A program made the position numbers and the translations under genes. A stretch of DNA of 64,000 nucleotides from Fagopyrum homotropicum. Its lineage: Eukaryota > Streptophyta > Magnoliopsida > Caryophyllales > Polygonaceae. This document shows, one piece after another, positions 1 through 11,898 of the stretch; the first letter of the stretch is position 1, and every line of letters begins with the position of its first letter. The notes under the pieces were generated by a model that was given only the letters and a program-made list of their open reading frames with translations, was not told the DNA's origin and ran no database searches. Where the stretch lies: positions 81,806,501-81,870,500 of the forward strand of contig BSWB01000004.1 in the NCBI GenBank assembly GCA_033239125.1. The letters are read 5' to 3'.

Positions 1-1094
1 TTGTGGACTAGACAGAGAGTTTCCTAGTGGTGTTGTGAGTTACGATCTTGCAAGATCCGAAGGTTTATAAGTCTTAGGACTTCTAGCTTCTGTTGAGTGT
101 GATGTGAGCACGAGAGAATCTAGGATGCGGTCCAAGAATTGAGAGTCAAATGGTCTTGCGTAGATCATTTGTATAGAAGTCTAAGACTTCTATTAGTGGG
201 TTGTTGTTGATATAGTTATCTTCTTGTGAGCAGGTTATGGGTTTCCTCCCCTAAGGAAGCGAGAGTGTTGTGAGTTGATTGTGGTGACGAGGTAAGTCTC
301 CGGACTTACTTAGCTCGTATTCCTTGTATTAGCATTGATGTGTGTTTGGTGGTGTGTGTTTATTACTTATCATTTATAACAACTAAACCGGTAATAGGAC
401 CACCGACCTTATATTATTTTGGCCCAAGTGTATGATAACGGGCAATGACATCATCTGCCTAGCTCTTGCGAGAGTCTAGGAGGTTCTTGGCGACTAGCCC
501 GTGCTGGTTAGACGGCTGGACGTGTCCGTACCGTTCCATGCCGGTAAGTAGGGACCGAGGCGGGACCACGGTGGTCTCGTGTCACAAAACTAAGTTGAAT
601 TAGAACGGGATATGACTTAATAATAAAAAGATAATAAACCGGAATTGTGTGCTTTGAGAATGTTGTGTGTTTATGATGATTTACTTGTGTTTGTGTCTTT
701 CCCATTGATTCTAATGCTTCGAATATGAGCTAACGGTTTTATACCGACTGTTGTAGATTGCCTTGCAGGTTAGGATTGCGGCCGAGAGATCCGGAAGAGT
801 GGGCAGCCGGGGTTCCGTACATTTTAGGATTGGGTTTTGGGTGGAGTCGAGTTTGAGTATTGTATTAATTGTATGTTGTATGGCGTTTAGTCTTTGAGGT
901 TGTATTTTCGGCTGAAGTCCTTTGTTGTATTCTTTCGGGTTTTTCTTTTCATTGCATAAAAATGTATTTCGGTTTTGGCCTTTATTTGTGCCTTGTTGCA
1001 AGATCCGGTGAAATTGTTGTCAAGCTAAGGGTCGGGACCCATTGTGAGGTCCTAACCCGTAGCATCCCGAGTCCCGCGGATTCGGGGTGTTACA
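1..1094 (+). repeat. Chromovirus-type LTR, 3' portion
   Basis: This is the downstream part of a long LTR in + orientation; its 5' part lies outside the window. It ends in the terminal GGGGTGTTACA. It carries the block starting GGCCCAAGTGTATGAT at 421 that all LTRs of this family in the window share. It is an inverted, roughly 85 percent similar (by eye) counterpart of the - strand LTR starting at 3267. No primer binding site follows the end, so it is a solo LTR or the 3' LTR of an element to the left. Positions 421-1094 form the first part of tandem unit A; 1-420 occur only once. Confidence 0.8.
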
Positions 1095-3266
1095 ATTAAA
1101 GTAGAAAAGTAAATTTTATTGGATCTAAATTTATTTATATTATTTTCTATTGAAGCCTTTTCCAAAAGTTATTGTGCCAATTTGTTTTTTTTCACAAATT
1201 ACAATTTTCATTATCATCATTATTTATATTAATGTGAAACTTATATTAAGTCTTTACCACATATATTATCCTTAATAGGGCGATAATAATTGAAAATAAA
1301 AAACTCGTTATAGACCTATATTATTTAATATGCATAGTAAATCATAATATATAAAAATAAATTTTAGAATTATAGTGAAATCTTATTTGAATCAAAATTT
1401 ATTATATATATGTTTAACTCTTTTTAGAATATAATAATGTTTTTGCAACCTTATGATAAAAAGATTATTATGAACATTTACCACATATCTTAGCTTTAAT
1501 AGGGTGATAAGAATTGAAATTAAAAAAGCTCGTTATAGACCTATATTATTTAATAATGTTTTTACAATCTTATGATAAAATTTATTATATGTATGTTTTT
1601 ACAATTATCATTATCATCATTATTTGTTCATTTAAATGAGACCAACTTCTAATAACAAGATTATTATTGAGACCAACTTATAAAAATATATATCTTACAA
1701 AGAGATCAACTTATGATAAAAGATTATTATGGACATTTGTTCATTTAAATGAGACCAAATTATAATAAAAGATTATTATTGAGATTATCTTATAAAAAAT
1801 ATATATCTTACAATGAGACCAAATTATAATAAAAGATCTTTATGAACATTAGTTCTTTTAAATGAGATCAGTTTCTACTAAAAGATTATTGTTGAGATCA
1901 ACTTATAAAAACATATACCTTACAATGAGATCAACTTATAATAGAAAGATTATTATGAATATTTATTCATTTAAATGAGATCAACTAATAAAATATTATT
2001 ATTGAGAGCAACTTATAAAAATATATATATTACAATGAGATCAATTTATTATAAAATATTATTATGGACATTTGTTCATATAAATGAGATCAAAATCTAA
2101 AAAAAGATTATTATTGAGACCATCTTATAAAACTTATGCCTTACAATGAGATCAGTTTATAATTAAAAAAAATTTGTGAATATTTGTTCATTTAAATGAG
2201 ACTAACTTATAATAATAGATTATTATTAAAATCAACTTATAATCATATTTATATAAATCTATATCTGAAAATGTGACTAAATTATAAATAAAGATTATTA
2301 TGAACATTTGTTCATTTAAATGAGATCAATTTTCAATAAAATATTATTATTAAGACCAACTTATAATCACATTTATAAGAATCAACATCTTAAAATAAGT
2401 CCGACCTATAATAAAGATTATTATGAACAATTGTTCATTTAAATGAGACAAAATTTTAATAAAATATTATTATTGAGACCAACTTATAATCGTATTTATA
2501 AAAAGATATATCGTACAGTGAGATCAATTTATAATACAAAAATATTATGAGTATTTATTCCGAAAGGTGTGAATATATGAGTATGTACAAAACTGCATAT
2601 ATTATATATGCACACATGTATAATTAAATTAAATAAGATCAATGTGACTATGTGAGTACGCATAAAGTTATAAATATATTATCAATTCATTACTTTGATT
2701 AACTAAAATAGTTTACCATGTATATTGTAATACATGTCAAATACAAATATTAATACAAAATTACATAGTGATATAAAGTAACTAAGTATGTACATTATTA
2801 ATTCATTACCTTGCCTAATTCAAATACTTTCCCATTCAATATATATTTTAAATATAAATATTAATACAAAATTGTAATATACAATCTTGATTTATCCTTC
2901 CTAAAACAAATACATTTAAAATTATAGTAAAAAAATTTTAATAGCCGGATATCCGGGAACATATAGTGATTCAGGACTATCCGGATATCCAGTGACCCTA
3001 GACGATCCGATGATCCGCGGATATCCGGTGATCCGTGAGTATCCGGATATCCGTTTTTATTCGGGTATCCGCGGATATCCGGATGCCTAAAACTCCAATC
3101 CGTATCCGATCCGATGATCTGGGAAAATCTCCCGGATCGGATCGGATTCGAACCGGATCAAAACGGGTAATAAAATATCGTGTTTTTCCGAATTGGGTCG
3201 ACGGAATTTTCGGACCGGACCGGCGGATCGTATTGGTTTTGCGCACCTCTCCCCCACGGTGATGAA
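1095..3266. repeat. AT-rich spacer with minisatellite, unit A
   Basis: Very AT-rich segment with no credible reading frame. Between about 1614 and 2460 it holds about eight degenerate copies of a roughly 110-125 bp repeat. Each is marked by the palindrome TCATTTAAATGA or a one-base variant (near 1630, 1741, 1855, 1966, 2074, 2191, 2313, 2439) and by GAGACCAACTTATAA-type motifs. From 2943 to about 3130 the sequence turns to CCGGATATCC palindromes. It then becomes GGATCGGATCGGATT-like and ends in TTTTGCGCACCTCTCCCCCA, which resembles the end of a plant hAT transposon. No matching terminus was found at 1095, so the element type is open. Confidence 0.7.
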
Positions 3267-6158
3267 TGTAACACCCCGAATCCGCGGGACTCGGAGCACT
3301 ACGGGTTGGGACCTCACCATGGGTCCCGACCCTTAGCCTGACAACAATTTCACCGGATCTTTCAACAAGACACAAACAAAGACCAAAACAAAATACATTT
3401 TATGCAATGCAATGAAACCCGAAACCATACAAACAAAAGACTTCAGCCCAAAGATCAAATGCCATACACGCGGCATACAATATATAATGAATACAAAACT
3501 CAAACACGACTCCAACCAAAACCCAATCCTAAAATGTACGGAACCCCGGCTCCCCACTCTTCTGGATCTCTCGGCCGCATTCCTAACGTGCAAGGCAATC
3601 TACAACAATCGGTATAAAACCGTTAGCTAATATTCGAGGCATTAGAATCGAGGTGAAAGGCACAAACACAAGTCAATCATCATAAACAGCCAATACACTC
3701 CAAAGCACACAAGTCCGGTTTATTATCTTATTATTATTATTAAGTCATATCTCGTTCTAATTCAACTTAGGTTATGACACGAGAGTCACCAAAACTCGCC
3801 TCGGTCCCTACTTACCGGCATGGAATGGTACCGATGCATCTGACCGTCTACCAGCACGGGATAGTCGACGAGAACCTCCTAGCTCTCGCGGGAGCCAGGC
3901 AAGTTGTCACCGCCCGTTATCATACACTTGGGCCAAAATAATATAAAGGTCGGTAATTCTAATTCCGGTTTAGTTGTTATAAACAATAAACAATAAACAC
4001 ACACCACCAAACGCACATCAATGCTAATACAAGGAATACGAGCTAAGTAAGTCCGGAGACTTACCTTATCGTTACACTCAACTCACAACACTTTCACTTC
4101 CCTTGGGAAGGAGTCCACAACCTGCTCATAAGAAGATAACTATATCAACAACTCCCTCAACTCCAAAAGGCTAAGACTTCTACACAAATGATCTACGCGA
4201 GATCATTTGACTCTCATTCTAGGACCGCATCCTAGAATCTCTCATGCTCACATCTCACTCAACACAAGCTAGAAGTCCTTAGACTTCTTGACCCTATGAT
4301 CTCGCATGATCATAACCCAAAGCACATACTAGGATGACAACTCCTTATCCAAACAAACTCAACGGTAACAATGTCATGATAGGATACGCATATCCTAGCC
4401 AAAAAACTTAAAAACCATATACTCCAATTCTCAAACCTCACAAGCCCCACAAGATAACATCAACACCTCAAGTCTTACAATATTTCACAATCCACAAAAC
4501 ACACCTAAGGTCCATAACCACTACTTGGTATTCACTCTAAGTTATAATAGATCCAGCCTAGCATGATACTAATACTAAACATAACTAGATCGAGGGAAAG
4601 GATACTCACACGACGTCAAAAGACGGAAATCGATCAACGGATGTCGACTTGGACTTGTTAGGTCTTTATCGGGACGCTTCTGAACCTAACACCAAAACTA
4701 TACAAATTTAGCTTATACGCTAAATTTTAACGGAATAATTAACATATATAAAACTAAGGAAAAACCCACTTTTAAAACCCAAGTTAAAACCGTAAATATA
4801 TATTCCGGGCAAATAGTATAACATCATAAACCCAAGTTAAAACTCGTTTTCAAAGCCAACGTTAAAATCCCGTGATTTAATCTTTGAGTCATAACCCGGA
4901 ATTAATTTAACATGAGCATAACATATATGGTATATATAAATAAGAATATAACTCAAGTGAAACCCAAATTTAAAATCGTAAAAACATTTTTCCGCGTAAT
5001 ATATACAATTCTAGAAACTTGGGACATTTTCTGTAAATAAAACATTGGGCCAAAATCTGGAATTAATCATGCAGGGGCATATCACTAAATTTCAGAAGAG
5101 TGGGTCAAATCTGCAATTACACCAATGTTTAGGGGGCCCGATTTAATTAGGGCAAAAGAGGTTTCTTCAACCTTAGAAACGCAACAGGGGAAGGAGATGC
5201 AATGCGGCGGCAGGGAGGAGCAGGCACCGGCGGCTTTGCGGGCGGAGGAAGGCGGATCCGAGGCTCCAGCGTTGGGAATCAAGGGCGGCGCAAGCGAGGG
5301 TGGCTACAGTGTGGGTGTGTCTTCTCGGTGGAGTCGGCAAGGCGAAGGCGGCAAGGGCGCCTTCTCCGGCAGGTGTAGAGGCGGAGAACCCCAGTGACGA
5401 CATCGAAAAAGAAAGAGTGAAGGAGAGCGGAGAAACGGGGCTGGAGATTTTCCTTCACGGTGGCAACGCTCCGGCGGCACTAGGGCAGCGATGGATTTTG
5501 CTCGACGATGATACAAGAGACAGGCGGCGAGCTCCATCACAGAGGTGGAAGGCTTCTTCAACGGGCCCGAGAGAGAGTTGTAGATGAGGGTCTATTGCTT
5601 GTGTAAAAGGGGAAGCAAAAGAGAGAACTTGGTTTGCAGGGCTGTGTGAAAGAGACGAGAAGGTGATGGGGAGATAGTGAGAGCTGGGGGTGTCAAGTAG
5701 AGAAGGGGGAGATGGATGGGAAGGTGTGGGCAAGACTGAGGGATGAGGACATCGAAGATGTTCCTAGAAAGATAGGGGATTGCGTGAGGGAGTGAAACGG
5801 TTCAGTGAAGAAGATAGGAGGAGGAAATTGCCAGGGAGTCTGTGTAGGAGAGGATAGGCGCAGAGCTGGCTGCATAGGCGAGGGGTCATACGGTAATGAA
5901 AGGTCGGGGAGAGAGATGGGCTCATCACAGCCACATGAGAGGGAAAGAAAAAATAAATAAATAAAATAAAAGAAGAGGAAAAATAAAAAAAATAAAAAGA
6001 AGAAGAAATAAATAAAGAAAGGGGTATAAAGTGAATTCGATCCAAACGCGTTCGGAACGGGATTTCCGAACCGTAAAAACTTCCGAAATCTTCGGAAATA
6101 ATTAAACGGATATACGCGAACGTATCCAAAATATAAATATAATCGAAAAATATATTTT
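3267..6158 (-). repeat. Truncated chromovirus LTR, unit A
   Basis: An LTR in - orientation whose 3' terminus (TGTAACACCCCG on the + strand) is at 3267. About 111 bp of its 5' end are missing, cut at the tandem junction at 6158. The middle (about 5200-5600) is GC-rich, and 5930-6020 is A-rich with AAATAAAT runs. The short reading frames in it are not convincing genes because they recur only as parts of this LTR. Confidence 0.88.
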
Positions 6159-6832
6159 GGCCCAAGTGTATGATAACGGGCAGTGACATCATCTGCCTAG
6201 CTCTTGCGAGAGTCTAGGAGGTTCTTGGCGACTAGCCCGTGCTGGTTAGACGGCTGGACGTGTCCGTACCGTTCCATGCCGGTAAGTATGGACCGAGGCG
6301 GGACCACGGTGGTCTCGTGTCACAAAACTAAGTTGAATTAGAACGGGATATGACTTAATAATAAAAAGATAATAAACCGGAATTGTGTGCTTTGAGAATG
6401 TTGTGTGTTTATGATGATTTACTTGTGTTTGTGTCTTTCCCATTGATTCTAATGCTTCGAATATGAGCTAACGGTTTTATACCGACTGTTGTAGATTGCC
6501 TTGCAGGTTAGGATTGCGGCCGAGAGATCCGGAAGAGTGGGCAGCCGGGGTTCCGTACATTTTAGGATTGGGTTTTGGGTGGAGTCGAGTTTGAGTATTG
6601 TATTAATTGTATGTTGTATGGCGTTTAGTCTTTGAGGTTGTATTTTCGGCTGAAGTCCTTTGTTGTATTCTTTCGGGTTTTTCTTTTCATTGCATAAAAA
6701 TGTATTTCGGTTTTGGCCTTTATTTGTGCCTTGTTGCAAGATCCGGTGAAATTGTTGTCAAGCTAAGGGTCGGGACCCATTGTGAGGTCCTAACCCGTAG
6801 CATCCCGAGTCCCGCGGATTCGGGGTGTTACA

Positions 6833-9004
6833 ATTAAAGTAGAAAAGTAAATTTTATTGGATCTAAATTTATTTATATTATTTTCTATTGAAGCCTTTTC
6901 CAAAAGTTATTGTGCCAATTTGTTTTTTTTCACAAATTACAATCTTCATTATCATCATTATTTATATTAATGTGAAACTTATATTAAGTCTTTACCACAT
7001 ATATTATCCTTAATAGGGCGATAATAATTGAAATTAAAAAACTCGTTATAGACCTATATTATTTAATATGCATAGTAAATCATAATATATAAAAATAAAT
7101 TTTAGAATTATAGTGAAATCTTATTTGAATCAAAATTTATTATATATATGTTTAACTCTTTTTAGAATATAATAATGTTTTTGCAACCTTATGATAAAAA
7201 GATTATTATGAACATTTACCACATATCTTAGCTTTAATAGGGTGATAAGAATTGAAATTAAAAAAGCTCGTTATAGACCTATATTATTTAATAATGTTTT
7301 TACAATCTTATGATAAAATTTATTATATGTATGTTTTTACAATTATCATTATCATCATTATTTGTTCATTTAAATGAGACCAACTTCTAATAACAAGATT
7401 ATTATTGAGACCAACTTATAAAAATATATATCTTACAAAGAGATCAACTTATGATAAAAGATTATTATGGACATTTGTTCATTTAAATGAGACCAAATTA
7501 TAATAAAAGATTATTATTGAGATTATCTTATAAAAAATATATATCTTACAATGAGACCAAATTATAATAAAAGATCTTTATGAACATTAGTTCTTTTAAA
7601 TGAGATCAGTTTCTACTAAAAGATTATTGTTGAGATCAACTTATAAAAACATATACCTTACAATGAGATCAACTTATAATAGAAAGATTATTATGAATAT
7701 TTATTCATTTAAATGAGATCAACTAATAAAATATTATTATTGAGAGCAACTTATAAAAATATATATATTACAATGAGATCAATTTATTATAAAATATTAT
7801 TATGGACATTTGTTCATATAAATGAGATCAAAATCTAAAAAAAGATTATTATTGAGACCATCTTATAAAACTTATGCCTTACAATGAGATCAGTTTATAA
7901 TTAAAAAAAATTTGTGAATATTTGTTCATTTAAATGAGACTAACTTATAATAATAGATTATTATTAAAATCAACTTATAATCATATTTATATAAATCTAT
8001 ATCTGAAAATGTGACTAAATTATAAATAAAGATTATTATGAACATTTGTTCATTTAAATGAGATCAATTTTCAATAAAATATTATTATTAAGACCAACTT
8101 ATAATCACATTTATAAGAATCAACATCTTAAAATAAGTCCGACCTATAATAAAGATTATTATGAACAATTGTTCATTTAAATGAGACAAAATTTTAATAA
8201 AATATTATTATTGAGACCAACTTATAATCGTATTTATAAAAAGATATATCGTACAGTGAGATCAATTTATAATACAAAAATATTATGAGTATTTATTCCG
8301 AAAGGTGTGAATATATGAGTATGTACAAAACTGCATATATTATATATGCACACATGTATAATTAAATTAAATAAGATCAATGTGACTATGTGAGTACGCA
8401 TAAAGTTATAAATATATTATCAATTCATTACTTTGATTAACTAAAATAGTTTACCATGTATATTGTAATACATGTCAAATACAAATATTAATACAAAATT
8501 ACATAGTGATATAAAGTAACTAAGTATGTACATTATTAATTCATTACCTTGCCTAATTCAAATACTTTCCCATTCAATATATATTTTAAATATAAATATT
8601 AATACAAAATTGTAATATACAATCTTGATTTATCCTTCCTAAAACAAATACATTTAAAATTATAGTAAAAAAATTTTAATAGCCGGATATCCGGGAACAT
8701 ATAGTGATTCAGGACTATCCGGATATCCGGTGACCCTAGACGATCCGATGATCCGCGGATATCCGGTGATCCGTGAGTATCCGGATATCCGTTTTTATTC
8801 GGGTATCCGCGGATATCCGGATGCCTAAAACTCCAATCCGTATCCGATCTGATGATCCGGGAAAATCTCCCGGATCGGATCGGATTCGAACCGGATCAAA
8901 ACGGGTAATAAAATATCGTGTTTTTCCGAATTGGGTCGACGGAATTTTCGGACCGGACCGGCGGATCGTATTGGTTTTGCGCACCTCTCCCCCACGGTGA
9001 TGAA
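6833..9004. repeat. AT-rich spacer, unit B
   Basis: Near-identical copy of the spacer at 1095-3266, with the minisatellite at about 7352-8198 and the CCGGATATCC part from about 8681. Differences from unit A are single bases, for example at the CCGGATATCC stretch (C-A-G to C-G-G near 8729). Confidence 0.75.
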
Positions 9005-11898
9005 TGTAACACCCCGAATCCGCGGGACTCGGAGCACTACGGGTTGGGACCTCACCATGGGTCCCGACCCTTAGCCTGACAACAATTTCACCGGATCTTT
9101 CAACAAGACACAAACAAAGACCAAAACAAAATACATTTTATGCAATGCAATGAAACCCGAAACCATACAAACAAAAGACTTCAGCCCAAAGATCAAATGC
9201 CATACACGCGGCATACAATATATAATGAATACAAAACTCAAACACGACTCCAACCAAAACCCAATCCTAAAATGTACGGAACCCCGGCTCCCCACTCTTC
9301 TGGATCTCTCGGCCGCATTCCTAACGTGCAAGGCAATCTACAACAATCGGTATAAAACCGTTAGCTAATATTCGAGGCATTAGAATCGAGGTGAAAGGCA
9401 CAAACACAAGTCAATCATCATAAACAGCCAATACACTCCAAAGCACACAAGTCCGGTTTATTATCTTATTATTATTATTAAGTCATATCCCGTTCTAATT
9501 CAACTTAGGTTATGACACGAGAGTCACCAAAACTCGCCTCGGTCCCTACTTACCGGCATGGAATGGTACCGATGCATCTGACCGTCTACCAGCACGGGAT
9601 AGTCGACGAGAACCTCCTAGCTCTCGCGGGAGCCAGGCAAGTTGTCACCGCCCGTTATCATACACTTGGGCCAAAATAATATAAAGGTCGGTAATTCTAA
9701 TTCCGGTTTAGTTGTTATAAACAATAAACAATAAACACACACCACCAAACGCACATCAATGCTAATACAAGGAATACGAGCTAAGTAAGTCCGGAGACTT
9801 ACCTTATCGTTACACTCAACTCACAACACTTTCACTTCCCTTGGGAAGGAGTCCACAACCTGCTCATAAGAAGATAACTATATCAACAACTCCCTCAACT
9901 CCAAAAGGCTAAGACTTCTACACAAATGATCTACGCGAGATCATTTGACTCTCATTCTAGGACCGCATCCTAGAATCTCTCATGCTCACATCTCACTCAA
10001 CACAAGCTAGAAGTCCTTAGACTTCTTGACCCTATGATCTCGCATGATCATAACCCAAAGCACATACTAGGATGACAACTCCTTATCCAAACAAACTCAA
10101 CGGTAACAATGTCATGATAGGATACGCATATCCTAGCCAAAAAACTTAAAAACCATATACTCCAATTCTCAAACCTCACAAGCCCCACAAGATAACATCA
10201 ACACCTCAAGTCTTACAATATTTCACAATCCACAAAACACACCTAAGGTCCATAACCACTACTTGGTATTCACTCTAAGTTATAATAGATCCAGCCTAGC
10301 ATGATACTAATACTAAACATAACTAGATCGAGGGAAAGGATACTCACACGACGTCAAAAGACGGAAATCGATCAACGGATGTCGACTTGGACTTGTTAGG
10401 TCTTTATCGGGACGCTTCTGAACCTAACACCAAAACTATACAAATTTAGCTTATACGCTAAATTTGAACGGAATAATTAACATATATAAAACTAAGGAAA
10501 AACCCACTTTTAAAACCCAAGTTAAAACCGTAAATATATATTCCGGGCAAATAGTATAACATCATAAACCCAAGTTAAAACTCGTTTTCAAAGCCAACGT
10601 TAAAATCCCGTGATTTAATCTTTGAGTCATAACCCGGAATTAATTTAACATGAGCATAACATATATGGTATATATAAATAAGAATATAACTCAAGTGAAA
10701 CCCAAATTTAAAATCGTAAAAACATTTTTCCGCGTAATATATACAATTCTAGAAACTTGGGACATTTTCTGTAAATAAAACATTGGGCCAAAATCTGGAA
10801 TTAATCATGCAGGGGCATATCACTAAATTTCAGAAGAGTGGGTCAAATCTGCAATTACACCAATGTTTAGGGGGCCCGATTTAATTAGGGCAAAAGAGGT
10901 TTCTTCAACCTTAGAAACGCAACAGGGGAAGGAGATGCAATGCGGCGGCAGGGAGGAGCAGGCACCGGCGGCTTTGCGGGCGGAGGAAGGCGGATCCGAG
11001 GCTCCAGCGTTGGGAATCAAGGGCGGCGCAAGCGAGGGTGGCTACAGTGTGGGTGTGTCTTCTCGGTGGAGTCGGCAAGGCGAAGGCGGCAAGGGCGCCT
11101 TCTCCGGCAGGTGTAGAGGCGGAGAACCCCAGTGACGACATCGAAAAAGAAAGAGTGAAGGAGAGCGGAGAAACGGGGCTGGAGATTTTCCTTCACGGTG
11201 GCAACGCTCCGGCGGCACTAGGGCAGCGATGGATTTTGCTCGACGATGATACAAGAGACAGGCGGCGAGCTCCATCACAGAGGTGGAAGGCTTCTTCAAC
11301 GGGCCCGAGAGAGAGTTGTAGATGAGGGTCTATTGCTTGTGTAAAAGGGGAAGCAAAAGAGAGAACTTGGTTTGCAGGGCTGTGTGAAAGAGACGAGAAG
11401 GTGATGGGGAGATAGTGAGAGCTGGGGGTGTCAAGTAGAGAAGGGGGAGATGGATGGGAAGGTGTGGGCAAGACTGAGGGATGAGGACATCGAAGATGTT
11501 CCTAGAAAGATAGGGGATTGCGTGAGGGAGTGAAACGGTTCAGTGAAGAAGATAGGAGGAGGAAATTGCCAGGGAGTCTGTGTAGGAGAGGATAGGCGCA
11601 GAGCTGGCTACATAGGCGAGGGGTCATACGGTAATGAAAGGTCGGGGAGAGAGATGGGCTCATCACAGCCACATGAGAGGGAAAGAAAAAATAAATAAAT
11701 AAAATAAAAGAAGAGGAAAAATAAAAAAAAAATAAAAAGAAGAAGAAATAAATAAAGAAAGGGGTATAAAGTGAATTCGATCCAAACGCGTTCGGAACGG
11801 GATTTCCGAACCGTAAAAACTTCCGACATCTTCGGAAATAATTAAACGGATATATGCGAACGTATCCAAAATATAAATATAATCGAAAAATATATTTT
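9005..11898 (-). repeat. Truncated chromovirus LTR, unit B
   Basis: Second tandem copy of the truncated - strand LTR, with the same 3' terminus, the same preceding ATGAA and the same loss of the 5' 111 bp as the LTR at 3267-6158. Confidence 0.88.

Larger units (their letters stand above)
421..6158. repeat. Tandem unit A
   Basis: First copy of the 5.74 kb unit: + LTR fragment 421-1094, AT-rich spacer 1095-3266, - LTR 3267-6158. The base before the - LTR is preceded by ATGAA, the same 5 bp that flank the full element at 14744. This shows the unit is a copy of that insertion site and not an independent insertion. Confidence 0.92.
6159..11898. repeat. Tandem unit B
   Basis: Second copy of the unit: + LTR fragment 6159-6832, AT-rich spacer 6833-9004, - LTR 9005-11898. 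It begins and ends at the same junction bases as unit A and has the same ATGAA before the LTR at 9000-9004. The 2 bp length difference from A lies in the poly-A tract near 11725. Confidence 0.92.

Noticed and set aside
1614..2460. Regular repeats considered as a CRISPR-like array
   Set aside because: The repeats are long, degenerate and AT-rich with no conserved short repeat plus unique spacer pattern, and the DNA is plant nuclear.
2998..3375. 125-codon frame over the CCGGATATCC cluster, repeated in units B and C
   Set aside because: It is made of repeated palindromic DNA read as IRIS/RIRSDP-like peptide and runs into the LTR end. It recurs only because the unit is triplicated.
5085..5733. 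Several overlapping frames of 65-95 codons in the GC-rich middle of the LTRs
   Set aside because: Both strands are open in several frames because of composition. They lie inside LTRs, and no domain or consistent start is seen.
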